From contig NZ_FTMN01000002.1 in the NCBI RefSeq assembly GCF_900155945.1, positions 248,001-312,000 on the forward strand: a stretch of DNA of 64,000 bases, written 5' to 3'. Position numbers and translations under genes: made by a program. Positions 46,401 through 53,636 of the stretch are shown here, in pieces. The DNA is from Marinobacterium stanieri (GTDB taxonomy: Bacteria; Pseudomonadota; Gammaproteobacteria; Pseudomonadales; Balneatricaceae). The notes beneath the pieces are model-generated. The model was not told the origin of the DNA. It was given only the letters and a program-made list of their open reading frames with translations, and made no database searches. Positions within the stretch are counted from its first letter, which is position 1, and each line of letters begins with the position of its first letter.

Positions 46401-48323
46401 ATTCAGGAAGGCCTCTTCAAACACCGCCTGCATGGTATCGGCGGTCACCTGCTGACGGCCGGTGTAACGCAAATTGAAATCATGCACCCAGACGCAGTAG
46501 TCATCGACTGCGACCTGATAGGGGTGCTCATCGATGACTCGCAGCCCCAGATTTTCGAGAATGGGCAGCACATCAGACAAGGGCAGAGCTTCACCCCGAT
46601 GGTAAAGCTTGAAGTTCAACTCTTCGGGTTCACGTTCCAGCGCTTCATAAAAGCTCAAGGCCATGGGATCAGAGTCCGTTAACCCCATCATGTGCTGAAT
46701 ATCGACAACCGCAGCACGTGGCGAGAAGTCAGCGCGATAGCCAGCAGAAAAACCAGTATGGTAATGGTTGAACGCCTTAATACCCTGCTCTTCACCGAGC
46801 ATTTCGATCAGAGTGTCGTACAACTCTTCCTGCCAGCTGCTGGCCGCATGGGATACCTGGCGCTCCAGTTCAGGCTCGTCGTATTTATCAGTGACCGGAT
46901 GATGATCAGAGCGGCGAAGCAAAAACTGGGTGCGCGCCAGCACTGACTCTGAGAAATAGGTAGTAAATTCCGCCTCATCGCAGTCCAGCGCCTGCTGCAG
47001 AATTTTCTGAACTTTGACACGGAAATCGGTGCTGTAGATTTCACGGGGCACATACACCAGTGCAGAGAAAAAATGACCATAGTAATCACGGCGCAGGAAC
47101 AAGCGAATCTGGCGCCGCTCATGGATCTGCTGGATGCCCATGGCAATGCGGTACAGCTCATCCAGACTGGACTGGAAGAGATCATCCCTTGGGTAAATCT
47201 CCATTATCTGCTGCAGCTCTTTCCAGTCATGCCCGCCACGCGGCAAACCGGAGCGCTCCATTACGGCCTTGATCTTGTTTCTCACCACCGGAATATCAGT
47301 GGAGCCGTGCAGATAAACAGCAGACGTATAGAGCCCCAGAAAACGCGACTCCCCGACCAGGTTACCCTCAGCATCAAAGCGCTTGATGCTGATGTAATCG
47401 GGGTACGCCGGACGGTGCACACGCGATTTCAGCGACGACTTGGTAAATGAAAGCAACTCCGGAATCAGGGTGAACGCCCCCACATCACGGTCCTTGCCAA
47501 ACATGAGCCCCTGATCGCGATTACCGCCGTTGCCACGCAGTAACCCGAGGCCACTGCCGGCAACAGGCTCCAGCTGCTGCTTGTCACCCTTGCCCGTCAG
47601 TTTGAATTCGTCGTAACCAAGGAAGGTAAAATGCTCTTTAAGCCAGACGATAAAGTCTCGCGTTTCTGCCACATCAGCAGGATCCAGATCTGCCGGCGCC
47701 TTGTCGTAGCACGACAGGAGATCGTCCGTTTTAGCCAGCATCTGGTCGAAGTCCTGAACGGTGACTTCCACTTCGCACAGGACCTCATGCAGCCCCTGCT
47801 GCAGAGCCTTGAGTTGTTCCGGATCGGTATGACGATCCACCTCGATAGAGACAACTGACTCGCAGTCGCATACCTGTTCATGCGTCTCAGGAGCGCAGAG
47901 ACTGAGCATCTGCCCCTGATCATCACGCTTGATGTCCAACAGTGTGTTGAGAATGGCGTGGATCGTCAGACCGCGCTGGTTAAGTTCCATACGCAGCGAG
48001 TCGATGATAAAGGGCATGTCTTCCTGTAGCACCTCAATCACCGTGTGGGTCGATTGCCAACCATGCCGCTCAAAGTCTGGATTAAATACCCGTACCTTTA
48101 TTTCACCAGGCGCACGTTCCTGCATGAACTGCCAGGCATTCAGAGTGGCGCCGTAAAGGTCATCCAGTCGCCACTTGAGTAAATCCGGCTCTGCCATGTG
48201 TGCGAAATATTGATCAGCAAACTCGCTCAGCGGCAATGCACGTTTTTTCGGCAGTCGACTGAAAATCATTTCTTTAAGCTGATGCAGAAAATCGATTTTG
48301 CTCTCGGCAGTCTGAGAGGACAT
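43482..48323 (-). CDS. gdhB: NAD-specific glutamate dehydrogenase, large (about 180 kDa) class, 1613 aa
   Basis: This enzyme deaminates glutamate to 2-oxoglutarate with NAD+, a catabolic route. Size and layout match the L_180 class of Pseudomonas/Streptomyces: long N-terminal ACT-like regulatory modules (about 1-700), then the catalytic domain with VHLRGGKVARGGLRWSDR and the catalytic lysine in VIVPVGAKGGF. DMSGDVFGNGML, the nucleotide-binding segment GEGGNLGLTQKAR and a C-terminal helical domain follow. ATG 48323 lies six bases after GGAGG; the frame is open 54 bases upstream. The family is allosterically controlled by amino acids (arginine, aspartate) in characterised members; that cannot be read here. 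Confidence 0.96.
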   Translation of the reverse strand: MSSQTAESKIDFLHQLKEMIFSRLPKKRALPLSEFADQYFAHMAEPDLLKWRLDDLYGATLNAWQFMQERAPGEIKVRVFNPDFERHGWQSTHTVIEVLQEDMPFIIDSLRMELNQRGLTIHAILNTLLDIKRDDQGQMLSLCAPETHEQVCDCESVVSIEVDRHTDPEQLKALQQGLHEVLCEVEVTVQDFDQMLAKTDDLLSCYDKAPADLDPADVAETRDFIVWLKEHFTFLGYDEFKLTGKGDKQQLEPVAGSGLGLLRGNGGNRDQGLMFGKDRDVGAFTLIPELLSFTKSSLKSRVHRPAYPDYISIKRFDAEGNLVGESRFLGLYTSAVYLHGSTDIPVVRNKIKAVMERSGLPRGGHDWKELQQIMEIYPRDDLFQSSLDELYRIAMGIQQIHERRQIRLFLRRDYYGHFFSALVYVPREIYSTDFRVKVQKILQQALDCDEAEFTTYFSESVLARTQFLLRRSDHHPVTDKYDEPELERQVSHAASSWQEELYDTLIEMLGEEQGIKAFNHYHTGFSAGYRADFSPRAAVVDIQHMMGLTDSDPMALSFYEALEREPEELNFKLYHRGEALPLSDVLPILENLGLRVIDEHPYQVAVDDYCVWVHDFNLRYTGRQQVTADTMQAVFEEAFLNIWYGRAGNDDFNKLVLGAELNWREVALLRAYAGYMKQMRFPISQEAISLALRHHASLARQLVDYFAARFDPDKASEKQQAAMEEQILQGLDEVSSLNEDQAIRQYLSLIQATLRTNYYQTVDGEPKPYLSFKLSPRDIPQVPEPKPMFEIYVHSPRVEGVHLRGGKVARGGLRWSDRHEDFRTEVLGLVKAQQVKNAVIVPVGAKGGFVARRLHEGMARDEWMKEGVECYKTFIRALLDVTDNLVNGEVEPPASVVRHDEDDTYLVVAADKGTATFSDIANEIAAEYNFWLGDAFASGGSQGYDHKKMGITARGAWVSVERHFREMGINTAEDPFTVLAIGDMSGDVFGNGMLCSDKIRLQAAFNHLHIFIDPDPDCAASFKERQRLFEERGGWGEYDTSLISKGGGVFNRSAKSITLTPEIKRLTGLTGSRVTPTELISALLSAKIDLIWNGGIGTYIKAADESHADVGDKANDSLRVDANKVRAKVIGEGGNLGLTQKARMALAAQGCRLNTDFIDNAGGVDCSDHEVNIKILLNEMVRNDDMTAKQRNRLLSDMTESVAELVLDNNYRQVQAISLAGGRSVGSMAEYRRFINALEADGKLNRELEYLPTDEQLSDRQNAGEGMTRPELSVLVSYSKSVLKERLLDSAVAEDEYLAHELFTAFPERIRKEFAPELEQHRLRAAIISTQIANHMVNMMGINFADRLLTSTGAEIEHVVRAYILARDIFGLQPLWEQVEALDYKVSADIQAEMMYSLQNLIRRATRWFVRNRPTNMDCTQEAENFSVHLKTITENLDELLCGSPHEIWQAAYNRYCEAGVPSSLAQVVAGSRALYAALSIIEVASEHSVSVEAAAKVFYGLGEELQLQWFSTQLNDLSIHSYWQALARDTFRDDLDTQHRALTAAVVQAGNNDQQLAPECLTAWLEQNRPHIDRWLHMLNELKNAGSEDYAMYTVAVRELADMARCSTQLEV

Positions 48324-48509
48324 ACCCACCCTCCTATGGCAAATGGATTTGGCTTTTGCAGCAGTATAGTTAAACAACTAGTGAAGTCATGTTGAAAACC
48401 TCAATAGCGACAATAAAAAACGCTTTCTTAATTAAATTGATATGTGCACAACCTTCGCTGATAATGAAGCCTGATTTGTGAATTCATTTACGAGTAGTTG
48501 GACGTGTTG

Positions 48510-50147
48510 ATGCGTGCATTTTTCGCACTGCTGCTGATTATTTTTTCGCCAATTTTGTCCGCCCAGGTTTCGGCTACGCTCGACCGTTATTCACTGACTG
48601 CTTCGGATACCCTCAATCTGACCCTGGAAGCTGCGGATCAAATTCAGCAACGGCCGGATCTGAGCCCCCTGCGAAAGGACTTTCGTATTCTGGGCAGCCA
48701 GCGCGTTGTCGTGTCCAGCCATTCCTCGGCAACCCGTGATGTCAGCACCCGCTGGCACCTGCAGCTGCGCCCGCTCAACACAGGCACACTCACTATTCCG
48801 CCGCTGCGCCTGGGCAACTCACTGAGTGAACCCCTCGACGTTACGGTCACGGGTGCAGTACAAAGCCGACCTCAGGCCGACGACCTTTTTATGGACAGCC
48901 TGATCAGTCAGGACCGCGTCTACAGTCACGCACAGCTCATCTATACCGCCCGTCTTTTTCAGCGCACTCCGCCAGCGGAAAGTCTCGAATTTCTGCCTCC
49001 CAGTATGCCCGGCGCGCTTGTGGTCCGTTTAACAGACCCACGCACATTTAATACCGAGCGCGGCGGTGAGACCTGGTATATTCGAGAACAGACTTTTGCC
49101 CTTTTTCCGTCTGAAACCGGCCTGCATACACTGCTGGGGGCAGAAATTCGCTCTGCCGGCCCCGCCTTTTCCAGCCCCTTGCCTGAACGCTTTGAAATCG
49201 AGGTACTGCCGCCTGCGCATCAAAATACCCGCGGGTACTGGTTGCCGGCTGAACAGGTCTCTCTGGATGAAAACTGGGATACGGCTTCCTCACTACAGCC
49301 AGGTGAATCCTTTGTTCGCGAAATAACGCTAACCGCTCGCGGTTTGCCGGCGGACGCCCTTCCAAGCCTGTTTACACAACGGCACGACGATTATTTTGCA
49401 CAAAAGGAAGATGTCAGCCTGACCGAAACCCAGACCCCTCAAGGGCTGGTCAGCACGCGGACAGAGCGCATACGCATCGAACCCTTGGGCCCGGGCGCAC
49501 TTAAACTGCCCGCCATTGATCTGAGCTGGTGGAACACCCGCCATGACCAGGCCGACACCACGACTTTGCCAGCACGCGAAGTGAATATTGAGGAACCCGC
49601 ACCGGTCATTGCTGCAACTCCGGCCGCAAGCCCGGATATCATCGATACGCAGGGATTCGATTTCTGGCCCTGGCTCAGCCTCTGCCTTGGTGTTGCCTTT
49701 CTGGGCAGCAGTGCAGGCTGGTTACACAGCATGCGCCAGCTCAGGCAGGAACGTAACCGCCATAATGAACATAACCAGCTGGAAGCCCAGCGCAGGGCGC
49801 AGAAGCTGCTGTTGTCTCACCAGCGTGCAGAACGTAACACCTTCCAGGCACTGGCTATTGCCTGCCAACAGAATGATGGCGAGACGGCTCGTTCACGCCT
49901 GATTGAATGGGGTCAGAATTTTTGGCCGGAACAGAATATTGATTCCCTTGAAGGCCTCTGTGAAGCGGCCCACAGCCAAACCATCGACTTCCTGATTCTG
50001 GACCTGGAACAGCACCTGCACAGCTCACCATTTGAATGGCAGGGCGACCTGCTGTTGGAAGCGGTCGAGAAGCTACGACTCAAGCGCTTCCGCAATGCTG
50101 AACAGCAACTCAGCGATGGCTCAGGCCCCCTGTCACTGGCGTCTTGA
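48510..50147 (+). CDS. batD: BatD-family protein (aerotolerance locus), 545 aa
   Basis: A signal peptide (LMRAFFALLLIIFSPILSAQ) is followed by Ig-like beta domains of the BatD type (about 22-375), one transmembrane helix (about 388-408, FWPWLSLCLGVAFLGS) and a cytoplasmic, mostly helical tail of 130 residues. BatD normally belongs to a moxR-batA-batB-batC-batD/DUF58 operon. Here no BatA/B is in reach: the moxR-DUF58 pair of this window is 12 kb away on the other strand. The start is probably the ATG at 48510, with a weak ribosome site; a TTG at 48498 is in frame. Divergent from gdhB, convergent with the epimerase gene. Confidence 0.85.
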   Translation: MRAFFALLLIIFSPILSAQVSATLDRYSLTASDTLNLTLEAADQIQQRPDLSPLRKDFRILGSQRVVVSSHSSATRDVSTRWHLQLRPLNTGTLTIPPLRLGNSLSEPLDVTVTGAVQSRPQADDLFMDSLISQDRVYSHAQLIYTARLFQRTPPAESLEFLPPSMPGALVVRLTDPRTFNTERGGETWYIREQTFALFPSETGLHTLLGAEIRSAGPAFSSPLPERFEIEVLPPAHQNTRGYWLPAEQVSLDENWDTASSLQPGESFVREITLTARGLPADALPSLFTQRHDDYFAQKEDVSLTETQTPQGLVSTRTERIRIEPLGPGALKLPAIDLSWWNTRHDQADTTTLPAREVNIEEPAPVIAATPAASPDIIDTQGFDFWPWLSLCLGVAFLGSSAGWLHSMRQLRQERNRHNEHNQLEAQRRAQKLLLSHQRAERNTFQALAIACQQNDGETARSRLIEWGQNFWPEQNIDSLEGLCEAAHSQTIDFLILDLEQHLHSSPFEWQGDLLLEAVEKLRLKRFRNAEQQLSDGSGPLSLAS

Positions 50148-50148
50148 T

Positions 50149-51033
50149 TCAGGTCTTGATAACCGCTTTCAGTGCCGGCTCAAGGGTGCGGTATTTGAAA
50201 GCATAACCCGCCGAATTAAGGTGCACCGGCACCACTCGCTGCCCTTCCAGCAACAATTCACTGGCCTCACCCAACAGCAGACGCATGACAAAAGCCGGCA
50301 TGCGAAATGCCGCTGGTCGTTTCAACACCTTGCCCAGGGTCTGACAGAACTCTTCATTGGTCACGGGCTCCGGCGCCGTCAGGTTAAAAGGCCCACGCAA
50401 TGAAGGGTTGTCGAGCAGGTATAAAATAGCTCCGACTTCATCATCCAAATGAATCCATGACATCCATTGCTGACCATCACCAATAGGGCCGCCCAAGCCA
50501 AGCCGATACGGTGGCAGCATTTTGGTCAAGGCGCCTCCAGGCCCCAGTACGACCCCTGTACGCACCAGGCATACCCGAGTACTGGCCGACTCTGCCACCA
50601 GGGCCGCCTGCTCCCAGGCATTACAGAGCTCATGCGGAAAGCCGGCTGCCACCGGTGCATTTTCATCCAGCACTTCATCCTGGTGCGAACCGTAATAACC
50701 GATTGCGGAACCACTCACCAGCACGGCAGGCGGCACATCCCGTGTCTGCATCCAGCTGACAAGGTCACGTGTTAAATCGATACGACTGGCACGCAGTAAT
50801 TGCTTGCGGGATTCACTCCAGCGCTTATCGACAATGGGTGCCCCCGCCAGATTCACAACGGCATCCACTTTACCTGAAATGGCCTGTAAGCGGTCAACCG
50901 TGACCACACCCGTCATGGCCGGCACCTTGCCGGGCTGGCGGCTAAGGATCACCACCTGATCACCACGTTGCGTCAAGGCACGGGTTAACGCCTGACCAAT
51001 AAACCCGCTTCCCCCGGTCACCAATACTCGCAT
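50149..51033 (-). CDS. TIGR01777-family NAD(P)-binding epimerase-like protein (YfcH-type), 294 aa
   Basis: This extended-type short-chain dehydrogenase starts MRVLVTGGSGFIGQALTRAL, with a GxGxxG-type Gly motif. VNLAGAPI, SGSAIGYYGSHQDEVLDENA (the Tyr of the catalytic YxxxK region is replaced by the family's own GYYG pattern) and WIHLDDEVGAILYLL follow, then the DUF1731 C-terminal domain ending FKYRTLEPALKA. The family is often called a cell-division inhibitor SulA by legacy annotation, which is unsupported here. The ATG at 51033 has GGGAG seven bases upstream; a GTG two codons before is too close to it. The stop is one base from the convergent batD stop. Confidence 0.93.
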   Translation of the reverse strand: MRVLVTGGSGFIGQALTRALTQRGDQVVILSRQPGKVPAMTGVVTVDRLQAISGKVDAVVNLAGAPIVDKRWSESRKQLLRASRIDLTRDLVSWMQTRDVPPAVLVSGSAIGYYGSHQDEVLDENAPVAAGFPHELCNAWEQAALVAESASTRVCLVRTGVVLGPGGALTKMLPPYRLGLGGPIGDGQQWMSWIHLDDEVGAILYLLDNPSLRGPFNLTAPEPVTNEEFCQTLGKVLKRPAAFRMPAFVMRLLLGEASELLLEGQRVVPVHLNSAGYAFKYRTLEPALKAVIKT

Positions 51034-51113
51034 CTGCACACTCCCTGATGGTTTCAGGTACTATTACGCCCTGATAGCCGTTACGGATTCACACGTTAAG
51101 AGGTTAGCACAGC

Positions 51114-51725
51114 ATGTTTACAGGTATCGTCCAGGGGGTCGCTCAGGTCAAGGCCCTGACACGCAAACAGGGTTTGGCGCACTTGCAGATTGAGCTGCCA
51201 CTGGAAAACGCCGACCGTCTGGAAAATGGCGCCAGTATTGCACTCAATGGCACCTGTCTCACGGTGACCGATTTTGAGGGACCACTGGTCCAGTTTGATG
51301 TCATCGACACCACACTGGAGCTGACTAACCTGGGGACTCTCGATGTGGGCTCCTGGGTCAATTTCGAGCGCGCGGCACGCGTAGGGGATGAAATTGGCGG
51401 CCACCTGATGTCGGGCCACATCCTGTGCTGCGCCGAGGTACTGGCAGTTGAGTATCCCGATGCCAATAACTGCCATATCCGTTTCAAAACGCCGGTAAAC
51501 GCCGCTCCTTACCTGCTACCCAAAGGGTTTGCAGGCCTGAACGGCTGCAGCCTGACTCTGGCAGAGTCGGACCAGGAAAGCTTCAGTGTTTCACTGATCC
51601 CGGAAACACTCGAGCGCACAACTTTCGCCCGGCTGCGCCCCGGCGACCGCGTTAACCTGGAAGTTGACCCGCAAACACAGGCCGTCGTGGATACCGTACA
51701 ACGGTATCTGGCCAGCCAGGCGTGA
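51114..51725 (+). CDS. ribE: Riboflavin synthase, alpha subunit, 203 aa
   Basis: The enzyme dismutates two 6,7-dimethyl-8-ribityllumazines to riboflavin. It starts MFTGIVQGVAQV, and the two homologous beta-barrel halves have GTCLTV and, in the second half, NGCSLTLAES where the canonical motif is DGISLT. DEIGGHLMSGH and LIPETLERTTFA are both present, and it ends with VDPQTQAVVDTVQRYL, as in E. coli RibC. It stands alone, outside a rib operon, as in E. coli; another ribE copy in a rib cluster elsewhere is possible. I see no FMN riboswitch in the 80 bases upstream. Five bases from the convergent hemerythrin stop. Confidence 0.94.
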   Translation: MFTGIVQGVAQVKALTRKQGLAHLQIELPLENADRLENGASIALNGTCLTVTDFEGPLVQFDVIDTTLELTNLGTLDVGSWVNFERAARVGDEIGGHLMSGHILCCAEVLAVEYPDANNCHIRFKTPVNAAPYLLPKGFAGLNGCSLTLAESDQESFSVSLIPETLERTTFARLRPGDRVNLEVDPQTQAVVDTVQRYLASQA

Positions 51726-51730
51726 CCCGG

Positions 51731-52285
51731 TCACGCCTCGGCGTTCATGTCTTCCATTAGTGCCCTATAGAGTTCCCGATACTCCTCTGCCTGGTGTTCG
51801 CCAAACAGGGGATCGGGATTCTCGGGTATTTTGGCGGCCAGCGCTTCCCAATCCTGCTCACTCCCCAATTCCTTGAGGCGTGGAAAGATTTTGGCTTCTT
51901 CAAAGTCCAGATGGTTCTTTTCCGCCGTGACAAACGCATCCAGCTGATCCGTGAACTGATCCATCGGCATGACGGCATCATTGAGAATCGCCTCGATGGA
52001 GTCAGTCAGCCTGGTTGATAGCTGTTTGAGATCGCGGTGCTCCTGTTCACATTCGGCAAAATGCTTATCAAGCTCGCTGTCTCGACCACGGAAAAATTCA
52101 TACATCAGATCTTCATGGGGGTGATGGTACTGGTCGGCGTAGTCGCCAACATAGCTGACCACATCGGCCATCAAGGAGAAGTCGGGGTGGACCCCTTCGC
52201 GCAGTCGGACAACCTTGCGCTGCAGGATATCCAGCAACCGCGTCAGGTTGATATGGTCTTGGTGCAATTCAGACAAGGTATTCAT
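51731..52285 (-). CDS. Hemerythrin domain protein, 184 aa
   Basis: A four-helix hemerythrin-like domain carries the diiron ligands as His in LHQDHINL, His/Glu in YHHPHEDLMYEFF, His in CEQEHRDL and His/Glu in EKNHLDFEEAKIFP. A helical C-terminal part follows (GEHQAEEYRELYRAL). The ligand set suggests O2/NO or redox sensing or diiron protection; DNA-binding or other fused domains are absent. It is preceded by a GGGAG ribosome site and convergent with ribE, their stops five bases apart. Confidence 0.92.
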   Translation of the reverse strand: MNTLSELHQDHINLTRLLDILQRKVVRLREGVHPDFSLMADVVSYVGDYADQYHHPHEDLMYEFFRGRDSELDKHFAECEQEHRDLKQLSTRLTDSIEAILNDAVMPMDQFTDQLDAFVTAEKNHLDFEEAKIFPRLKELGSEQDWEALAAKIPENPDPLFGEHQAEEYRELYRALMEDMNAEA

Positions 52286-52370
52286 CTTGGCACGCTCCCG
52301 ATCACATTGGTTACCCTCACTATAGCTGACTCAGGTGTCTACTTGTTGATACCTGTCAAAGCCGACTCAG

Positions 52371-53177
52371 TCAGTGGTTACCATTGCTATCGCTGTCCAG
52401 AAGGTCCAGCAACATGCCCAGCTTGTGCTCAATATCCTGGAGCAGGTGCTGCCCCTGATCATTGATCACAGGCGCAATGCTGTTCTCCAGCTGGACGATA
52501 CCATCCTGGCTTTGCCTTAGGGCCTGCATGAGATTACGTGAGCGCTTCTTATTGCTGTCGGTCAGCTGCTCGATACGCGACAGCGTACGCTGCAGTTGCT
52601 GATCCAGGTCGTACAGATGCTCACTGACGCCCAGCATGCCTTCGCTCAAGGAGTGGTTAACGCTACCCAACTGAACCTCGAGCTGTTGCACCGCCTTGCG
52701 GAACCGGGACAGAAAGAGATCACCTTCCCGCTCCATGAAAATGGCCAGCAATTCTTCCGGCAGCATGGCGCGGTTACGCCCATCGGTACGAATGGCGTAT
52801 TCACCTCGCTGGGTACAGTACGGCTTGCGTGTACCGCTGGGGATTTCGATACGGAGGATAGGTTTGGAAGCGGCGAGATTTTCGGTAAACAGCTGCACTT
52901 CCACATTGGGAATACAACCGGTGGACTTGTTGATTAGCGTCAGGCGCGCCTTGTCGTCCACTTCACAGCCAACCACACGGCCGCGTTGCACGCCGTCTGT
53001 GGTGGTGTATTCATCAATCCCGATGAGCAGGGTACCGCCCAGCGGAGCATTGGCAAAGGCGACCAGATCAGCACTTCTGACCGCCTGCACTTCACGCTTG
53101 AAATCGACGTTAAGCCCTTCAGGCAGCGCCAGCAAGTGGCGTGTCCTGCGGCTTAAACGCCGATATTCACGTTGCAT
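52371..53177 (-). CDS. AlbA_2/Schlafen-type nucleic-acid-binding domain with C-terminal coiled coil, 268 aa
   Basis: The N-terminal half (about 15-150) shows the AlbA_2 (formerly AAA_4) pattern: LNVDFKREVQA, then VAFANAPLGGTLLIGIDE, IPSGTRKPYCTQRGEYAIRTDGRNRAML and LLAIFMEREGDLF. It lacks the helix-turn-helix or ATPase that usually follow in DNA-binding AlbA_2 regulators. The C-terminal third is a coiled coil (EHLYDLDQQLQRTLSRIEQLTDS, HLLQDIEHKLGMLLDLL). No signal peptide is present. Its start is eight bases after the stop of a two-TM protein gene, so the two are an operon. Family function is unknown; nucleic-acid binding is inferred from the Schlafen/AlbA_2 fold. Confidence 0.82.
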   Translation of the reverse strand: MQREYRRLSRRTRHLLALPEGLNVDFKREVQAVRSADLVAFANAPLGGTLLIGIDEYTTTDGVQRGRVVGCEVDDKARLTLINKSTGCIPNVEVQLFTENLAASKPILRIEIPSGTRKPYCTQRGEYAIRTDGRNRAMLPEELLAIFMEREGDLFLSRFRKAVQQLEVQLGSVNHSLSEGMLGVSEHLYDLDQQLQRTLSRIEQLTDSNKKRSRNLMQALRQSQDGIVQLENSIAPVINDQGQHLLQDIEHKLGMLLDLLDSDSNGNH

Positions 53178-53185
53178 GCGAGTAC

Positions 53186-53572
53186 TTAGCTGTACAGCGC
53201 TTCATCGAACGGGTCCAGCGGTGCTTCCAGCTGTTCGTCCGTACGGCGGTACAGGATACGCCCCTCAAACTTCATACCCTTGGACGCAAACCAGCGCTCG
53301 GCAACTTCCTTGCCTTCTTCTGCCTGGGATACGCGATACCAGGCAGACATAATACGGTAGAAGTACAGGCCGAACAGGCCAGCCGCAGCACCGAGGAAAA
53401 ACTCGGAAGCCAGAGCGAAAACCATCAATACGACACCGGCTACCCAGACGCGACTGCCACGCGCATCCTTGAGTATTTCATTGGCAGTCAGGCATTGATC
53501 ATAAAACTTCAGATAACGACGGTAGTTCTGTTGCAAATCGAATTTGTCGCTTGAATCGAAAACAGCGTCCAT
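53186..53572 (-). CDS. Predicted inner-membrane protein with two transmembrane helices, 128 aa
   Basis: A hydrophilic N-terminal helix (residues 1-40, KFDLQQNYRRYLKFYDQC) is followed by a TM hairpin (about 45-78, VWVAGVVLMVFALASEFF and LGAAAGLFGLYFYRI) and a cytoplasmic acidic/charged tail (YRRTDEQLEAPLDPFDE). I do not recognise a named family. The ATG at 53572 has AAGGA seven bases upstream; an ATG two codons before it is only one base from that Shine-Dalgarno. The gene is directly upstream of, and probably coupled with, the AlbA_2/coiled-coil protein. Confidence 0.78.
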   Translation of the reverse strand: MDAVFDSSDKFDLQQNYRRYLKFYDQCLTANEILKDARGSRVWVAGVVLMVFALASEFFLGAAAGLFGLYFYRIMSAWYRVSQAEEGKEVAERWFASKGMKFEGRILYRRTDEQLEAPLDPFDEALYS

Positions 53573-53636
53573 TGGCATGTCCTTAACCAGTTTGTTATTG
53601 CGGGGCCTGTAAAAGACCCCAATACGTCATTACTTA

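Noticed and set aside
51034-51113. FMN riboswitch before riboflavin synthase
   Set aside because: The gap is 80 bases and holds none of the conserved FMN-element segments.
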